From Triticum aestivum (Eukaryota; Streptophyta; Magnoliopsida; Poales; Poaceae): DNA of 64,000 nt. Where the stretch lies: assembly GCF_018294505.1 (NCBI RefSeq), contig NC_057797.1:124811116-124875115 (forward strand). Reading direction: 5' to 3'. Under the pieces are notes generated by a model. It saw only the letters and a list, made by a program, of their open reading frames with translations. It had not been told where the DNA came from and did no database searches. The translations under genes and the position numbers were made by a program. Below are positions 1 through 9,414 of the stretch, one piece after another (within the stretch, counting starts at the first letter, position 1; each line of letters opens with the position of its first letter).

Positions 1-9
1 CATAGAAGG

Positions 10-189
10 TCAAGCACCGGCACAAGTAAAGAAATCTTGAATAACTCCTTTTCCAATAATATTACCACTACCAACACGGAATCTTTTTGTATGTGAGATA
101 GTGGGTTCTTTAGTAGGAGCATCAGAATTATTATCGACAATAGTTTCCCTAATTTCAGACATGGAGGCAAAAGGTAAAGGACTAGCCAT
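10..189 (-). pseudogene. gag N-terminus fragment of the Sabrina-like element
   Basis: The minus-strand frame starts at the ATG complementary to 187-189 and runs about 59 codons to a TGA at 10-12. It begins MASPLPFASMSEIRET. The start was chosen because it lies downstream of the PBS and CT-rich leader, as gag does in this element type; the longer upstream open frame is only leader. No domain can be named in so short a piece. The stop at codon 60 suggests a decayed copy, unless the real frame shifts outside the window. Confidence 0.45.
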
Positions 190-405
190 AACAACAAGCA
201 AACAGACTAACACACTAGCAAACAAAAAGAAAACAGGCAAAAAGAGGCAAATAGAGAGAGGGAGGATAGAGAGAGAGAGAGAGGGCAAATAAAACGGCAA
301 GGGTGAAGTGGGGGAGAGGAAAACGAGAGGCAAATGGAAAATAATGTAATGCGGGAGATAAGGGTATGTGATGGGTACTTGGTATGTTGACTTTTGCGTA
401 GACCA

Positions 406-422
406 CCCCGGCAACGGCGCCA
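406..422 (-). other. Primer-binding site, tRNA-Asp type
   Basis: On the minus strand this reads TGGCGCCGTTGCCGGGG, which complements the CCA-bearing 3' end of plant tRNA-Asp (recalled sequence). It lies 11 nt from the LTR edge at 434, which fixes the element as minus-strand with its 5' LTR to the right. Confidence 0.8.
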
Positions 423-440
423 GAAATCCCTCTTGCTACC

Positions 441-914
441 TAAGGGAGTCCTGGATTAGGGGGTCTCCGGACAGCCGGACTATATCCTTTGGCCGGACTG
501 TTGGACTTTGAAGATACAAGATTGAAGACTTCGTCTCATGTCCGCATGGGACTCTACTTGGCGTGGAAGGCAAGCTAGGCAATACGGATATGTATACCTC
601 CTCCTTTGTAACCGACCTTGTGTAACCCTAGCCCCCTTCGGTGTCTATATAAACCGGAGGGTTTTAGTCCGTAGGATAACATACAATCATACCATAGGCT
701 AGCTTCTAGGGTTTAGCCTCTCCGATCTCGTGGTAGATCAACTCTTGTAATACTCATATCATCAAGAATAAATCAAGCAGGACGTAGGGTTTTACCTCCA
801 TCAAGAGGGCCCGAACCTGGGTAAAACATCGTGTCCCCTGCCTCCTGTTACCATCCGCCTTAGACGCACAGTTCGGGACCCCCTATCCGAGATCCGCCAG
901 TTTTGACACCGACA
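441..914 (+). mobile_element. Solo LTR inside the Sabrina-like LTR
   Basis: This is a 474-bp LTR without internal sequence. It is bounded by a perfect 5-bp target duplication CTACC (436-440 and 915-919) and ends CACCGACA. The first base pair is TA rather than TG, probably a point mutation. A TATA-like box CTATATAA sits at 645-652, followed by the leader-like sequence expected downstream of an LTR promoter. Solo LTRs arise by recombination between the two LTRs of one insertion. The sequence resembles the Veju/Jeli-type LTR of Triticeae, a name I cannot confirm. Confidence 0.8.
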
Positions 915-1467
915 CTACCTCTTGAGCACTATGTTGGTTTTCCCCGAAGAGGAAGGGATGATGCAACAAAGTAGCGTAAGTATTTCCCTCAGTTTTTGAG
1001 AACCAAGGTATCAATCTAGTAGGAGGCTACACGCGAGTCCCTCGTACCTGCACAAAACAATAAATCCTCGCAACCAACGCAAATAGGGGTTGTCAATCCC
1101 TATAAGGTGAAAGTGCAACTATCCCTAGGTGGTTTTGGTAATTCATAACAACATATAGCTCATTGAGCTAATGCTATTCCAAGATGATTATTTTAGGAAA
1201 GCTCAATGATTGGCATGGCATGGATGTGAAAGTGGAACCCTCAAAATGCTAAGGACAAAGGATTGGCTCAAGCTCAAAAGCTCAAGACTCTTCATTTTAT
1301 ATTTTAGTGATCCAAGATCACATTGAGTCTTTAGGAAAAGCCAATACTATTAAGGAGGGATGAGGTATTGCTTAATGAGCCTCTTGCTTCATGTGCTTAG
1401 TGATATGCTCCAAAACCCTCAACTACTTTCCCATATCCACATATGACCTAAACCCTAAGCCAAACTC

Positions 1468-1945
1468 GGTCCTACCGATTCTTCCTATCCGGCGCCACCG
1501 AGTTTCACTTGTCATTAGCCACTGCCAAACCCTAGCAATTCAGTTCTACCGATAAGGATCTCGGTCTCACCGAGATGGGGTTGCAAACTCTCTGTTTCCC
1601 TTTCGTAACTTTTCGGTCTTACCGAAAGAGCGAATCGGTCCCACCGAGATTGCAATGTAAACTCAGTGTTTCCCCTTTGTAACATTTCGGTCTCACCGAG
1701 TTCCACTCGGTCTCACCGAAAGAGCAAATCGGTCCCACCGAGTTTGCCTGACCAACTCTCTGGTTAGCTAACTACCAAATTCGGTCTCACCGAGTTTGTG
1801 TAATCGGTCTCACCGAGATTACGTTATGCCCAAACCCTAACCGAATCGGTCCTACCGAGTTGCATGTCAGTCCCACCGAAATTCCTAACGGTCACTAGGT
1901 TTACTATTTTGGTCAGACCGAGTTTTCTGATTCGGTCCCACCGAG
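1468..1945. repeat. Array of short palindromes CTCGGT-nnn-ACCGAG in the 5' LTR (U3)
   Basis: About fifteen copies of TCGGTCYCACCGAG-like palindromes, separated by 10-40 bp of unrelated sequence, occupy the promoter-upstream half of the LTR. Most have 5-6 bp arms around a 3-nt loop. The same array occurs in the 3' LTR (about 9775-10252), and the same motif recurs at 5988-6745 upstream of and within the intron of the second ORF. Confidence 0.8.
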
Positions 1946-1986
1946 ATTGGTAAATTATATGTAACGGTTGGATTTTGTGTGGAGGC

Positions 1987-1994
1987 TATATATA
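1987..1994 (+). promoter_or_regulatory. TATA box of the 5' LTR
   Basis: TATATATA lies in GGAGGC-TATATATA-CCCCTCC, followed by the leader-like sequence. The equivalent in the 3' LTR is at 10294-10301. Position within the LTR fits an RNA polymerase II U3 promoter. Confidence 0.6.
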
Positions 1995-2438
1995 CCCCTC
2001 CACCTCCTTCTCATTAAAAGTGAGAGCCATCAGAACACACACACCATTCCAACTCATATGTTCTGAGAGAGAACCACCTACTCATGTGTTGAGATCAAGA
2101 CATTCCATTCCTACCATATGAATCTTGATCTCTAGCCTTCCCAAGTTGCTTTCCACAAAAACCCTCTTTCCACCAAATCCAAATCCTATGAGAGAGAGTT
2201 GAGTGTTGGGGAGACTATCATTTGAAGCACAAGAGCAAGGAGTTCATTACCTACACACCATTTGTTACTTCTTGGAGAGTGGTGTCTCCTAGATTGGCTA
2301 GGTGTCACTTGGGAGCCTCCGACAAGATTGTGGAGTTGAACCAAGGAGTTTGTAAGGGCAAGGAGATCGCCTACTTCGTGAAGATCTACCACTAGTGAGG
2401 CAAGTCCTGTGTGGGCGATGGCCATGGTGGGATAGACA

Positions 2439-2585
2439 AGGTTGCTTCTTCGTGGACCCTTTGTGGGTGGTTGCTTCTTCGTGGACCCTTCGTGGGTGGA
2501 GCCCTGTGTGGACTCACGCAACCGTTGCCCTTGGGTGGAGCCCTGTGTGGACTCGTGCAACCGTTACCCTTCGTGGGTTGAAGTC
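2439..2585 (+). repeat. Minisatellite in the LTR
   Basis: Imperfect tandem units built from TTCGTGGACCCTT, GTGGGTGG and GGAGCCCTGTGTGGACTC repeat two to three times. The same array is in the other LTR (10746-10892). It creates spurious open frames on both strands. Confidence 0.7.
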
Positions 2586-2878
2586 TCCATCAACGTGGAT
2601 GTAGGATAGCACCATCTATCCGAACCACAGGAAAAACATTCGTGTCTCCAATAGCGTTTGAATTCTCCAAACCCTTCCCTTTACATTCTCGCAAGTTGCA
2701 TGTTTTACTTTCCGCTGCCCATAAACTCTTTGCATGCTTGCTTGAGTGATGTGATGATTGCTTGACTTGTCCTAAATTAGCTAAAATCTGTCAAGAACTA
2801 AAATTGGGAAAAGGTTAAGTTTTATTTGGTCAAGTAGTCTAATCACCCCCCCTCTAGACATACTTTCGATCCTACAAG

Positions 2879-2890
2879 TGGTATCAGAGC
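2879..2890 (+). other. Primer-binding site, initiator tRNA-Met
   Basis: TGGTATCAGAGC is the classic Copia PBS complementary to the 3' end of initiator tRNA-Met. It lies two bases after the LTR end. Confidence 0.9.
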
Positions 2891-2960
2891 CTTGGTCTCC
2901 ATTTGCTTGATCTCCATAGCTTTTGGTGGTCATAGCGTTGGTTTCACAACCTAGGACAGT

Positions 2961-5111
2961 ATGGCGTCTAGCGAGGGAAATTATCACCGTAGAGGTCCTT
3001 ACTTTGATGGTACTAATTTTGCTAGTTGGAAGCATAAAATGAAAATGCATATTCTTGGACATAACCCCGCTGTTTGGGCTATTGTGTGTGTTGGTTTGCA
3101 AGGTGACTTCTTTGACGGGAGAGAACCAAACCGTGAAGCTACCGCGGATGAGTTGAAGATGTTGCAATACAATGCTCAAGCTTGTGATATTCTCTTCAAC
3201 GGATTGTGCCCCGAAGAATTCAACAAAATCAGCCGCCTTGAGAATGCAAAGGAAATTTGGGACACTTTGATTGATATGCACGAAGGTACCGACTCCGTCA
3301 AGGAATCCAAGTTGGATGTGCTTCAAAGCCAACTTGACAAGTTCAAGATGAAGGATGGTGAAGGTGTTGCTGAAATGTACTCTAGGCTTGCTCTCATCAC
3401 AAATGAGATTGCCGGCTTAGGAAGTGAAGAGATGACCGATAGATTCATCATCAAGAAGATCCTAAGAGCCTTGGATGGAAAATATGATACCGTGTGCACA
3501 TTGATCCAAATGATGCCCAATTACAAAAATCTCAAGCCAACGGAGGTGATTGGAAGAATTGTTGCTCATGAGATGTCACTTAAGGATAAAGAGGAACTTC
3601 ACAACAAATCAAGTGGTGCCTATAAAGCCTCATGTGAAGCCCCTACATCATCAAGTGAGAAACAAGACTTCAATGAAGAATTGAGCTTAATGGTGAAGAA
3701 CTTCAACAAGTTCTACAAGAGTAGAAGCAAAGATAGAAGCTCCAAGTCAAGGTCCTACAATGACAAAAGATCTTCTAGTAGAGAGCGAAACTATTACAAT
3801 TGTGGAAGACCCAGACACTATTCCAATGAGTGTACGGCTCCCTACAAGAGAAGAGAAGATTCTCCAAAAAGAAGAAGCAAAGGATCACCACCAAGAGAGA
3901 GAAGGAGTAAAGATGATCATTATGAACGAAGATACTCACGGAGAAGCAAGGATTCGGAAAGGAAGGAAAAATCATCAAGGATCTACACAAGACGAAGACA
4001 TCAAGCTCATGTTGGTGAACGGGTATCCGGCTCCGACTCCGACAGCCACTCCGAGAGAAGTTATCACTCCGACTCCGAAGATACTCAAGATGAAGGTGTT
4101 GCCAGTCTAGCACTTGTGTCAACCAACTCCTACGACATATTTGACTCACCAAATGAAGGAATTGGAAGATGCTTCATGGCCAAAGGTCCTAAGGTAACAC
4201 ACCCCGAGTATGTTGATTTCAATAGTGATGAAGATGACTTGTTAGGTGATGATTTGCTTGGTGACAACTCTAGTGATGAATACTATGATGAAAGACCAAT
4301 TAATCATGCTAAAACGAGTGACAATGATAAGGAGAAGATTGAGGCTCTAACTAAAGAACTTAAAACTCTTAAGTTAGCTCATGACACTATCTTCGAAGAT
4401 CATCGAGAACTTTTAAGAGCTCATGAGAAACTACGCTTTGAAAAGCTCAATCTTGAGCAAGAGCATGAGTTCTTAAAGGCAATCAATGATGATCTCCGCA
4501 AGAAAAGTTCTTCTTACATTGCCAAGCATTTACTCTTATCCACTTACATGCCTCAAGTCAAGTCTAACAAGAAAGATTCTTCCTCTAGTAGTAACAATGA
4601 TCATGCTAAATCCAATATTGTTGCTTCTAGTAGTTCTCTTAATTCCACTAATGATTCTCTTAGCCAAGTTACACTTGAGCAAGAAAATAGCTTATTGAAG
4701 GGAATTATAGAGAAAGGAGTGTACAAAAGCCTTGCCGGGAGTAAGCAATTCAAGGAAATTGTGCACAAGCAAGGAATGCACCGGAAGAATCAAGGTGTTG
4801 GTTTTGAACGAAAGTTCAATGCCAATGGAGTTGAATGGGAAGAAGATCAATACCCCAAGACAAAGTTTGTCCCTCAACAAGAGAAGTATACTTCTTTCAA
4901 GGGGACACAAGCTCAAGATGATCTTCCACCACAAGACTATGAGCAAAAAGGCAAGGACAAGCTTCAAGAGGAAATTGATGCATTTGAAGAAGCTCCTAAG
5001 ACCTTAGTCAAGTGGATTCCCAAGACTGCTTCAAATTCCACTTCATCAAGTACGACTACAACTCCAAGGATTCCCATCAAGATGATGTGGATCCAAAAGA
5101 AGAAGAAGTAG
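2961..5111 (+). CDS. gag: Gag polyprotein of the pol-less Copia element
   Basis: 716 codons, uninterrupted. It begins MASSEGNYHRRGPYFDGTNF and is a structural protein that would form the virus-like particle. The N-terminal ~210 residues match the Copia gag type (DUF4219/UBN2: FDGTNFASWKHKM near residue 17, then VLQSQLDKFKM). A basic, Ser/Arg-rich linker follows, then a zinc-knuckle-like CCHC at about residues 277-291 (YYNCGRPRHYSNEC) in which the first Cys is Tyr, so only C-H-C remain. An acidic stretch, a coiled-coil-like part (about 440-520) and a C-terminal FERKFNANGVEWEEDQYPKT follow. That C-terminus is also present in the gag of the element at 57772, which places it in the same lineage. 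The ATG was chosen as the first in frame after the PBS and leader. The stop TAG comes before any protease. The open frame despite lost pol suggests selection or very recent spread. Confidence 0.85.
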   Translation: MASSEGNYHRRGPYFDGTNFASWKHKMKMHILGHNPAVWAIVCVGLQGDFFDGREPNREATADELKMLQYNAQACDILFNGLCPEEFNKISRLENAKEIWDTLIDMHEGTDSVKESKLDVLQSQLDKFKMKDGEGVAEMYSRLALITNEIAGLGSEEMTDRFIIKKILRALDGKYDTVCTLIQMMPNYKNLKPTEVIGRIVAHEMSLKDKEELHNKSSGAYKASCEAPTSSSEKQDFNEELSLMVKNFNKFYKSRSKDRSSKSRSYNDKRSSSRERNYYNCGRPRHYSNECTAPYKRREDSPKRRSKGSPPRERRSKDDHYERRYSRRSKDSERKEKSSRIYTRRRHQAHVGERVSGSDSDSHSERSYHSDSEDTQDEGVASLALVSTNSYDIFDSPNEGIGRCFMAKGPKVTHPEYVDFNSDEDDLLGDDLLGDNSSDEYYDERPINHAKTSDNDKEKIEALTKELKTLKLAHDTIFEDHRELLRAHEKLRFEKLNLEQEHEFLKAINDDLRKKSSSYIAKHLLLSTYMPQVKSNKKDSSSSSNNDHAKSNIVASSSSLNSTNDSLSQVTLEQENSLLKGIIEKGVYKSLAGSKQFKEIVHKQGMHRKNQGVGFERKFNANGVEWEEDQYPKTKFVPQQEKYTSFKGTQAQDDLPPQDYEQKGKDKLQEEIDAFEEAPKTLVKWIPKTASNSTSSSTTTTPRIPIKMMWIQKKKK

Positions 5112-6160
5112 AGAGTTCTTGAGGGTGACTCCGCCAACATACTTCACTCTTATCATTTTGGCAAGAACAAGTGCAATCAACTTCCACATCTTGCACTAGT
5201 TCAAGGAGTCACAAACCCTCTTGTTGGTAAGACAAGGGACAAGGTAACCTAAAAGTTTTCATGGACATCATCTTTTGTGTGCATCACTCTATGTCTATGG
5301 ATATCCTTGTTTGTTCCTTGTGGGACTAACCCATGTAGGTATTGAAAGTGTAATTCACTCAAATGGATAGCTCCAAGAGATCTACATCAACATTGAGCAT
5401 CCACATCTTCAATATCTACATGAAGTCATCATCGACAAAACCCAAGGTTAGTTCATCCCTCTTAGGGGGGATATCACATCTAGGGGGAGCTTTACTCTAA
5501 GACTTGAGCTAAAGCAACTCTAAAGATGTGAACACAACAATGCTTTATGTAAAAGTGGTAACCCCACTTGAGCTTAAATGATGAGTATGACCTATGATCA
5601 AGTGTTCTCACTTGACTCCTAAGTCAATGTACTCATATATAGATGACCTAGTCATCGCAAATTGCTTGATAAATGCTAGAATTGGTTGTGCATGCCTTGC
5701 CACATATTTCATTTGCCATCTTATTGTGTGAGCACGCTGATTGCATATTTTACTCATTCGAGGACATCCACTTGTTGTTTTGATTGCTTGGTTTTATCCT
5801 CTTTTGCCAAGTGGATGGACAAGAATGCCTAAGAACGTCCTCTAGCTATCTATGCTTTTCTCGTCTCAAACTCTATTCATGCTGCATCACAAAATTTGAT
5901 CAAGTCAGATTCGAACCACTCTGTGTGAGGAGCGCTCGGAGTCCCCGATTCGTCATAGACTTAAACTTCCAAAACCTCTTTATGATTCTCGGTCTGACCG
6001 ATACTCCACTTCCGGTCCTACCGAGATCATTAAGTTGATCTAGCTTTTCGATCTCGGTGCAACCGATTTGAACCTTTCGGTCACACCGAGTCTCAGTAAC
6101 TGCACGCAGTTATGAATCTAGGTGCCACCGAGTTGTTCCACTCGGTCACACCGACAGGGT
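5112..6160 (+). other. Non-coding middle of the pol-less Copia element
   Basis: This is where pol would be in a full-length relative. There is no DTG protease, integrase HHCC/DDE or reverse transcriptase motif in any frame. Two purine-rich PPT-like strings occur (TTAGGGGGGATAT at about 5462, TAGGGGGAGCTTT at about 5481). From about 5985 the CTCGGT-nnn-ACCGAG palindromes appear again. Confidence 0.7.
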
Positions 6161-6164
6161 CGGG

Positions 6165-6172
6165 CTATATAT
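6165..6172 (+). promoter_or_regulatory. Possible internal TATA box for the second ORF
   Basis: CTATATAT lies in GGGCTATATATGGTC. It is followed by a GC-rich leader without ATG (6190-6351) and a candidate intron. This looks like a grass gene promoter placed inside the element. Inferred from sequence layout only. Confidence 0.4.
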
Positions 6173-6351
6173 GGTCACGGGCAAAATTTGGAAATTTCTC
6201 CGAACCCCTTCGCCCGCGCGATAGCCTGCTCTGCCCTCGAGGTCTCCGGATCGTCTTCTCGCGGCAGCAGCCTCCAGTCGCTGGTCTCCGTCGCCGTCAA
6301 CGAAAATTCTGCCCCGCCGTTGCCGCCGTAGCAAGTCCCCGCCGAACTAGG

Positions 6352-6844
6352 GTATGGACTTGATCTTTGTGCTATTCCTCAATCTGATTCCTAGCACATT
6401 GTGATCATATTGTTTCTAGCCACGTTTGATAAACTTCTATCCAGTCAAAACGCTCATAGATTAGGTTTGATTCGAAAATTCTAGGTTTAGGTTTCCACCA
6501 AAACTATCTCGGACCCACCGAGTTGAAAAACTCGGTCCCACCGATTTGGCTTATGCCATTGCACAAGTGAGACTCGGTCTGACCGAGAATTACTTATCGG
6601 TGTGACCGATTTTTGAACTCAGTGAAACCCTAGCAATCTCGGTGCCACCGAACTGTGACTCGGTCCTACCGAGTTCACTAGTTTAGGTTCCAAAACTGCT
6701 TCGGTATCACCGAGTTTGAAAATCGGTAGATCCGAGATGATTTCAGTGGGAAACTAAAACTAAGTTTTTGGATCATTCTTTTTGCAAAAATCTCTGCATT
6801 TTGTGATGCTCATCCACTCTATCTCCTCTATAATCTATTCACAG
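6352..6844 (+). other. Candidate intron in the 5' leader of the second ORF
   Basis: Donor context CTAGG|GTATGG at 6352 and acceptor CTATTCACAG ending at 6844, preceded by a pyrimidine-rich stretch. Removing it joins an ATG-free GC-rich leader to ATG 6866. The intron holds about eight more CTCGGT-nnn-ACCGAG palindromes. Splicing has not been observed; this is a reading of the sites. Confidence 0.35.
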
Positions 6845-6865
6845 GGTCAGCAGTCAGTTTGCAGC

Positions 6866-8893
6866 ATGTCAGACCAGAGTGATAGCCAGAATCTGTCAGA
6901 GCAGCAAGTGGTGATGAGTGAGGGCACTATTTCCTCCAGTTCATCTGATGAAGGCAGTAGGAGCACTCCTAGCAATTTGCCAAAGACTGCCACGAGACAA
7001 AGGAAGAAGAAAACTTTAGACTCTGAAGATGAGGACTATGTGGCAGAGGAAGAGGCCACTTCCAAGAGAATTGAACCAGCTCAAGGCACTAAGCCAGGTT
7101 TGAAAATCAAAAGGCCAGCAGGCAGGCATCCCATGTCAAAGGCTAGAGCCTCAACTGAGAAGCCCACTTCCCAAGAGCCAACTGCAGCTGAGGGCAATAA
7201 AAGGAAGGAGAGGGTGAAGAAGACTGTGGCTAGAGTGCTTGGCAAAGCTTCCATCATGGAAGAGGAAGAGGAAGAAGAGGCAGCTGCACCAGCGCCCAAG
7301 GCACCCAAGCTAATGGGAGATGCCATAAGGTCAGGGGGAGCTGCATCCAAGCCCAAGGAAGCACCTAAGGCTGCATCTAAGCCTAAGAGTGCACCAAAGA
7401 GAAACACAAGAAGCATCCCAGCCACTGAGAAGAACAAGGCCCCAATGCCTGAAGCTGCAGAGGAAGAGGAAGAGAATGTCCTTCGAAAGCTCAAGCCCAA
7501 GATCCCAGACCACAACGATGCTCATCCTGTGGCTGAGGATATGAAGCTCAGGAGAGACTCAGGGCTCAAGAAGTGGAGAGAAGCAGATCCATATGCTTCT
7601 AGGAGAAGGACTGCAGTGGACTACAGGTTTCATACCAAGGAGCAGCAGGATTTCTATGAGACAGTGCTACTTGACAAGAAGCCAATTGTATGTGACATGA
7701 GATGGGTCAACTGGGCCTATATCAAGGACAATGAAGAGTACTACCCTAGAGTATTTGACAGCTTTAGTGCGTGTGGAGTTGCAGACTTTATTGGGAAGAA
7801 GCTCACAAAGTGGAACGAGGAGCTAATCATGCAATTCTACTCCACAACAGACTTTTATCCGGATGGCAGGATCACATGGATGTAAGAGGGTACAAGGTAC
7901 CACTCTACTGTTGAGGAATGGGCGAAGCTGATCAATGCCCCAGAGGAGCAAGCAGATGACTTGGACATTTATGCCAAGAAAAAGATGGACCACAACTCCA
8001 TGTCCAACATGTACAAGGAGATTCCGAATGAAGCACTTGACACGTTAAAGTTTGGCTCAGTGCATTATCTGCTATCAGGATTGCCTATGATCAACTGGAT
8101 CCTTAGGCACACCCTTCTGCCCAAGTCTGGAGATCACAAGATGATCAGAGGTCACGCGATCAATTTGCTTCATGTCTTTGACGTGCCTCAAAAATTCAAA
8201 GTCATGAGCCTCATAGTGGAAACAATCAAAAGGACTGCGGTAGATCAGAAGAGGAGCTGTGGATATGCCCCTCAGATTCAGGAGCTCATCAACTCCAAGA
8301 TGGGCACGGGCGTATATTTGTTGGATAAGGAACACCTGCCCATCCGTCCAGATTTCGAAGATAATCAAGTTGTTATGACTGAGAATGAACCATCATCTGC
8401 TCATGCACAAGCTCAGAAGGAGAAGGCGAAGAAGGAGAAAGCTGCCAGGATGCCCACTCAAGCAGAGGCATCTAATTACTTCCTGAAAACCAAACAAGAG
8501 CAGCTTGGTTACCTGATTGCGTCCACCCTGCGGATTGAGCAGAGTATAGCCACCCTGACTCAGAACCAGGCGAGTTTAGAGAGGATCATGGAACAGAGGT
8601 TCTATGACTTGGACATCAAGGTGACAGAGATACAGACTGCCGTGGAGCAGCTCCAGGAGGACATGAATGAGAGGAGAGGCAGGACCACGACTGATGCTTT
8701 TGCGAGGGTGCCACGAGGTCCGAGGTCATCTGCACTGCCAGTTGCTGACACCAGAGCTACAACGTCTGCACCAGCCATAGCCTCAGTCCCACCAGCTCCA
8801 GCATCCACTTCAGCCTCGACTCCGACCATGTCTACCGAAGGCTTCGTCCTTGGAGTGCTCCGGACTCCACCACCACCTGAAGATCAAGCTTGA
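6866..8893 (+). pseudogene. Second ORF of the pol-less Copia element, one in-frame stop
   Basis: The frame is open from ATG 6866 (MSDQSDSQNLSEQQ) to TGA 8891-8893 except for TAA 7883-7885, which splits it into 339 and about 335 codons. A longer start at 6782 would add a hydrophobic N-terminus, but that lies within the candidate intron. Visible parts: an acidic/basic low-complexity N-terminal half rich in Glu, Lys, Pro and Ala; a folded-looking centre around the stop (VDYRFHTKEQQDFYETVLLD, DGRITWM, then GLPMINWILRHTLLP); a coiled-coil-like helix (about 8500-8680); and a Pro/Ala/Thr-rich tail. The centre resembles the putative plant transposon proteins attached to many grass retroelements. SIRE elements carry an env-like ORF at this position, but I see no transmembrane segment in the body. 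Function unknown. Confidence 0.6.
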
Positions 8894-9414
8894 GCGTCGA
8901 TCTAGTGCTATGCATTTTCTAGGAACTTTTTGGTAACTTGTTGCCAAAGGGGAGAAGATGTATAGATCATAGGCTTCGAGAGAGAGAGTGTTGCTTTTCT
9001 CTCTTGCTTTATTTGGTGGTTTTTCGAACTTATCTGCTTTTGAGTGCTTGATACTACATCATTATTTGTGAGAAATTGATGATCACGTGTTTGATCATAA
9101 GCTACACTTAATGCTTGCTTAATGCCATTATCCTATCTATCTTGTGTGATCATTCATTATTCTTGGTGATGAGTGCATGTATTTCATTCTTATCATTTTG
9201 AGCGCTCCACCAAGATGTATGTGACATGGAAGAGTAACCCATGACTCTAACTCTTTGTGCATTTGCAGTCCAAAGCAAATTTTAAATATGCACAAATTTA
9301 GGGGGAGCTCTTACTTATCACATACTTCTCAAAGCGACGATATATTTCATGCTTATTACCATTTGTCGAAGCTTTGATCTATATGTTGTCATTAATTACC
9401 AAAAAGGGGGAGAT
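8894..9414 (+). other. 3' untranslated part and polypurine tract of the Copia element
   Basis: Non-coding sequence with purine runs (GGGGAGAAGATG near 8950, TTAGGGGGAGCTC near 9299). It ends in the PPT AAAAAGGGGGAGAT (9401-9414) directly before the 3' LTR. Confidence 0.75.

Larger units (their letters stand above)
1..433 (-). mobile_element. Sabrina-like Gypsy element, leader and gag start (element continues beyond left edge)
   Basis: Read on the minus strand, this is the stretch just inside a 5' LTR: PBS (406-422), a leader rich in CT/GA tracts (about 240-300) and the start of gag. The same leader recurs at about 57465-57690 in a second copy, which confirms the assignment. The rest of the element lies left of the window. 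The superfamily is clear from the PBS and the related gag/protease in the second copy. The family name Sabrina (or the close relative WHAM) is from memory. Confidence 0.75.
1108..2876 (+). repeat. 5' LTR of the pol-less Copia element
   Basis: 1769 bp, TG...CA. It contains about fifteen palindromic CTCGGT-nnn-ACCGAG motifs (1468-1945), a TATA box (TATATATA, 1987-1994) with downstream transcribed leader, and a short minisatellite (2439-2585). It ends directly before the spacer AG and the PBS. Confidence 0.88.

Noticed and set aside
1468..1945. CRISPR-like array from regularly repeated CTCGGT-nnn-ACCGAG
   Set aside because: Spacing is irregular, the context is a plant LTR, and there are no spacers of constant length.
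2186..2604. Frames of 69-124 codons in the LTR, both strands
   Set aside because: They lie on the minisatellite and recur at the same offset in the other LTR.
6866..8893. Envelope-like glycoprotein
   Set aside because: No signal peptide in the favoured start, no transmembrane segment and no Cys pattern; the hydrophobic N-terminus exists only if the candidate intron is translated.
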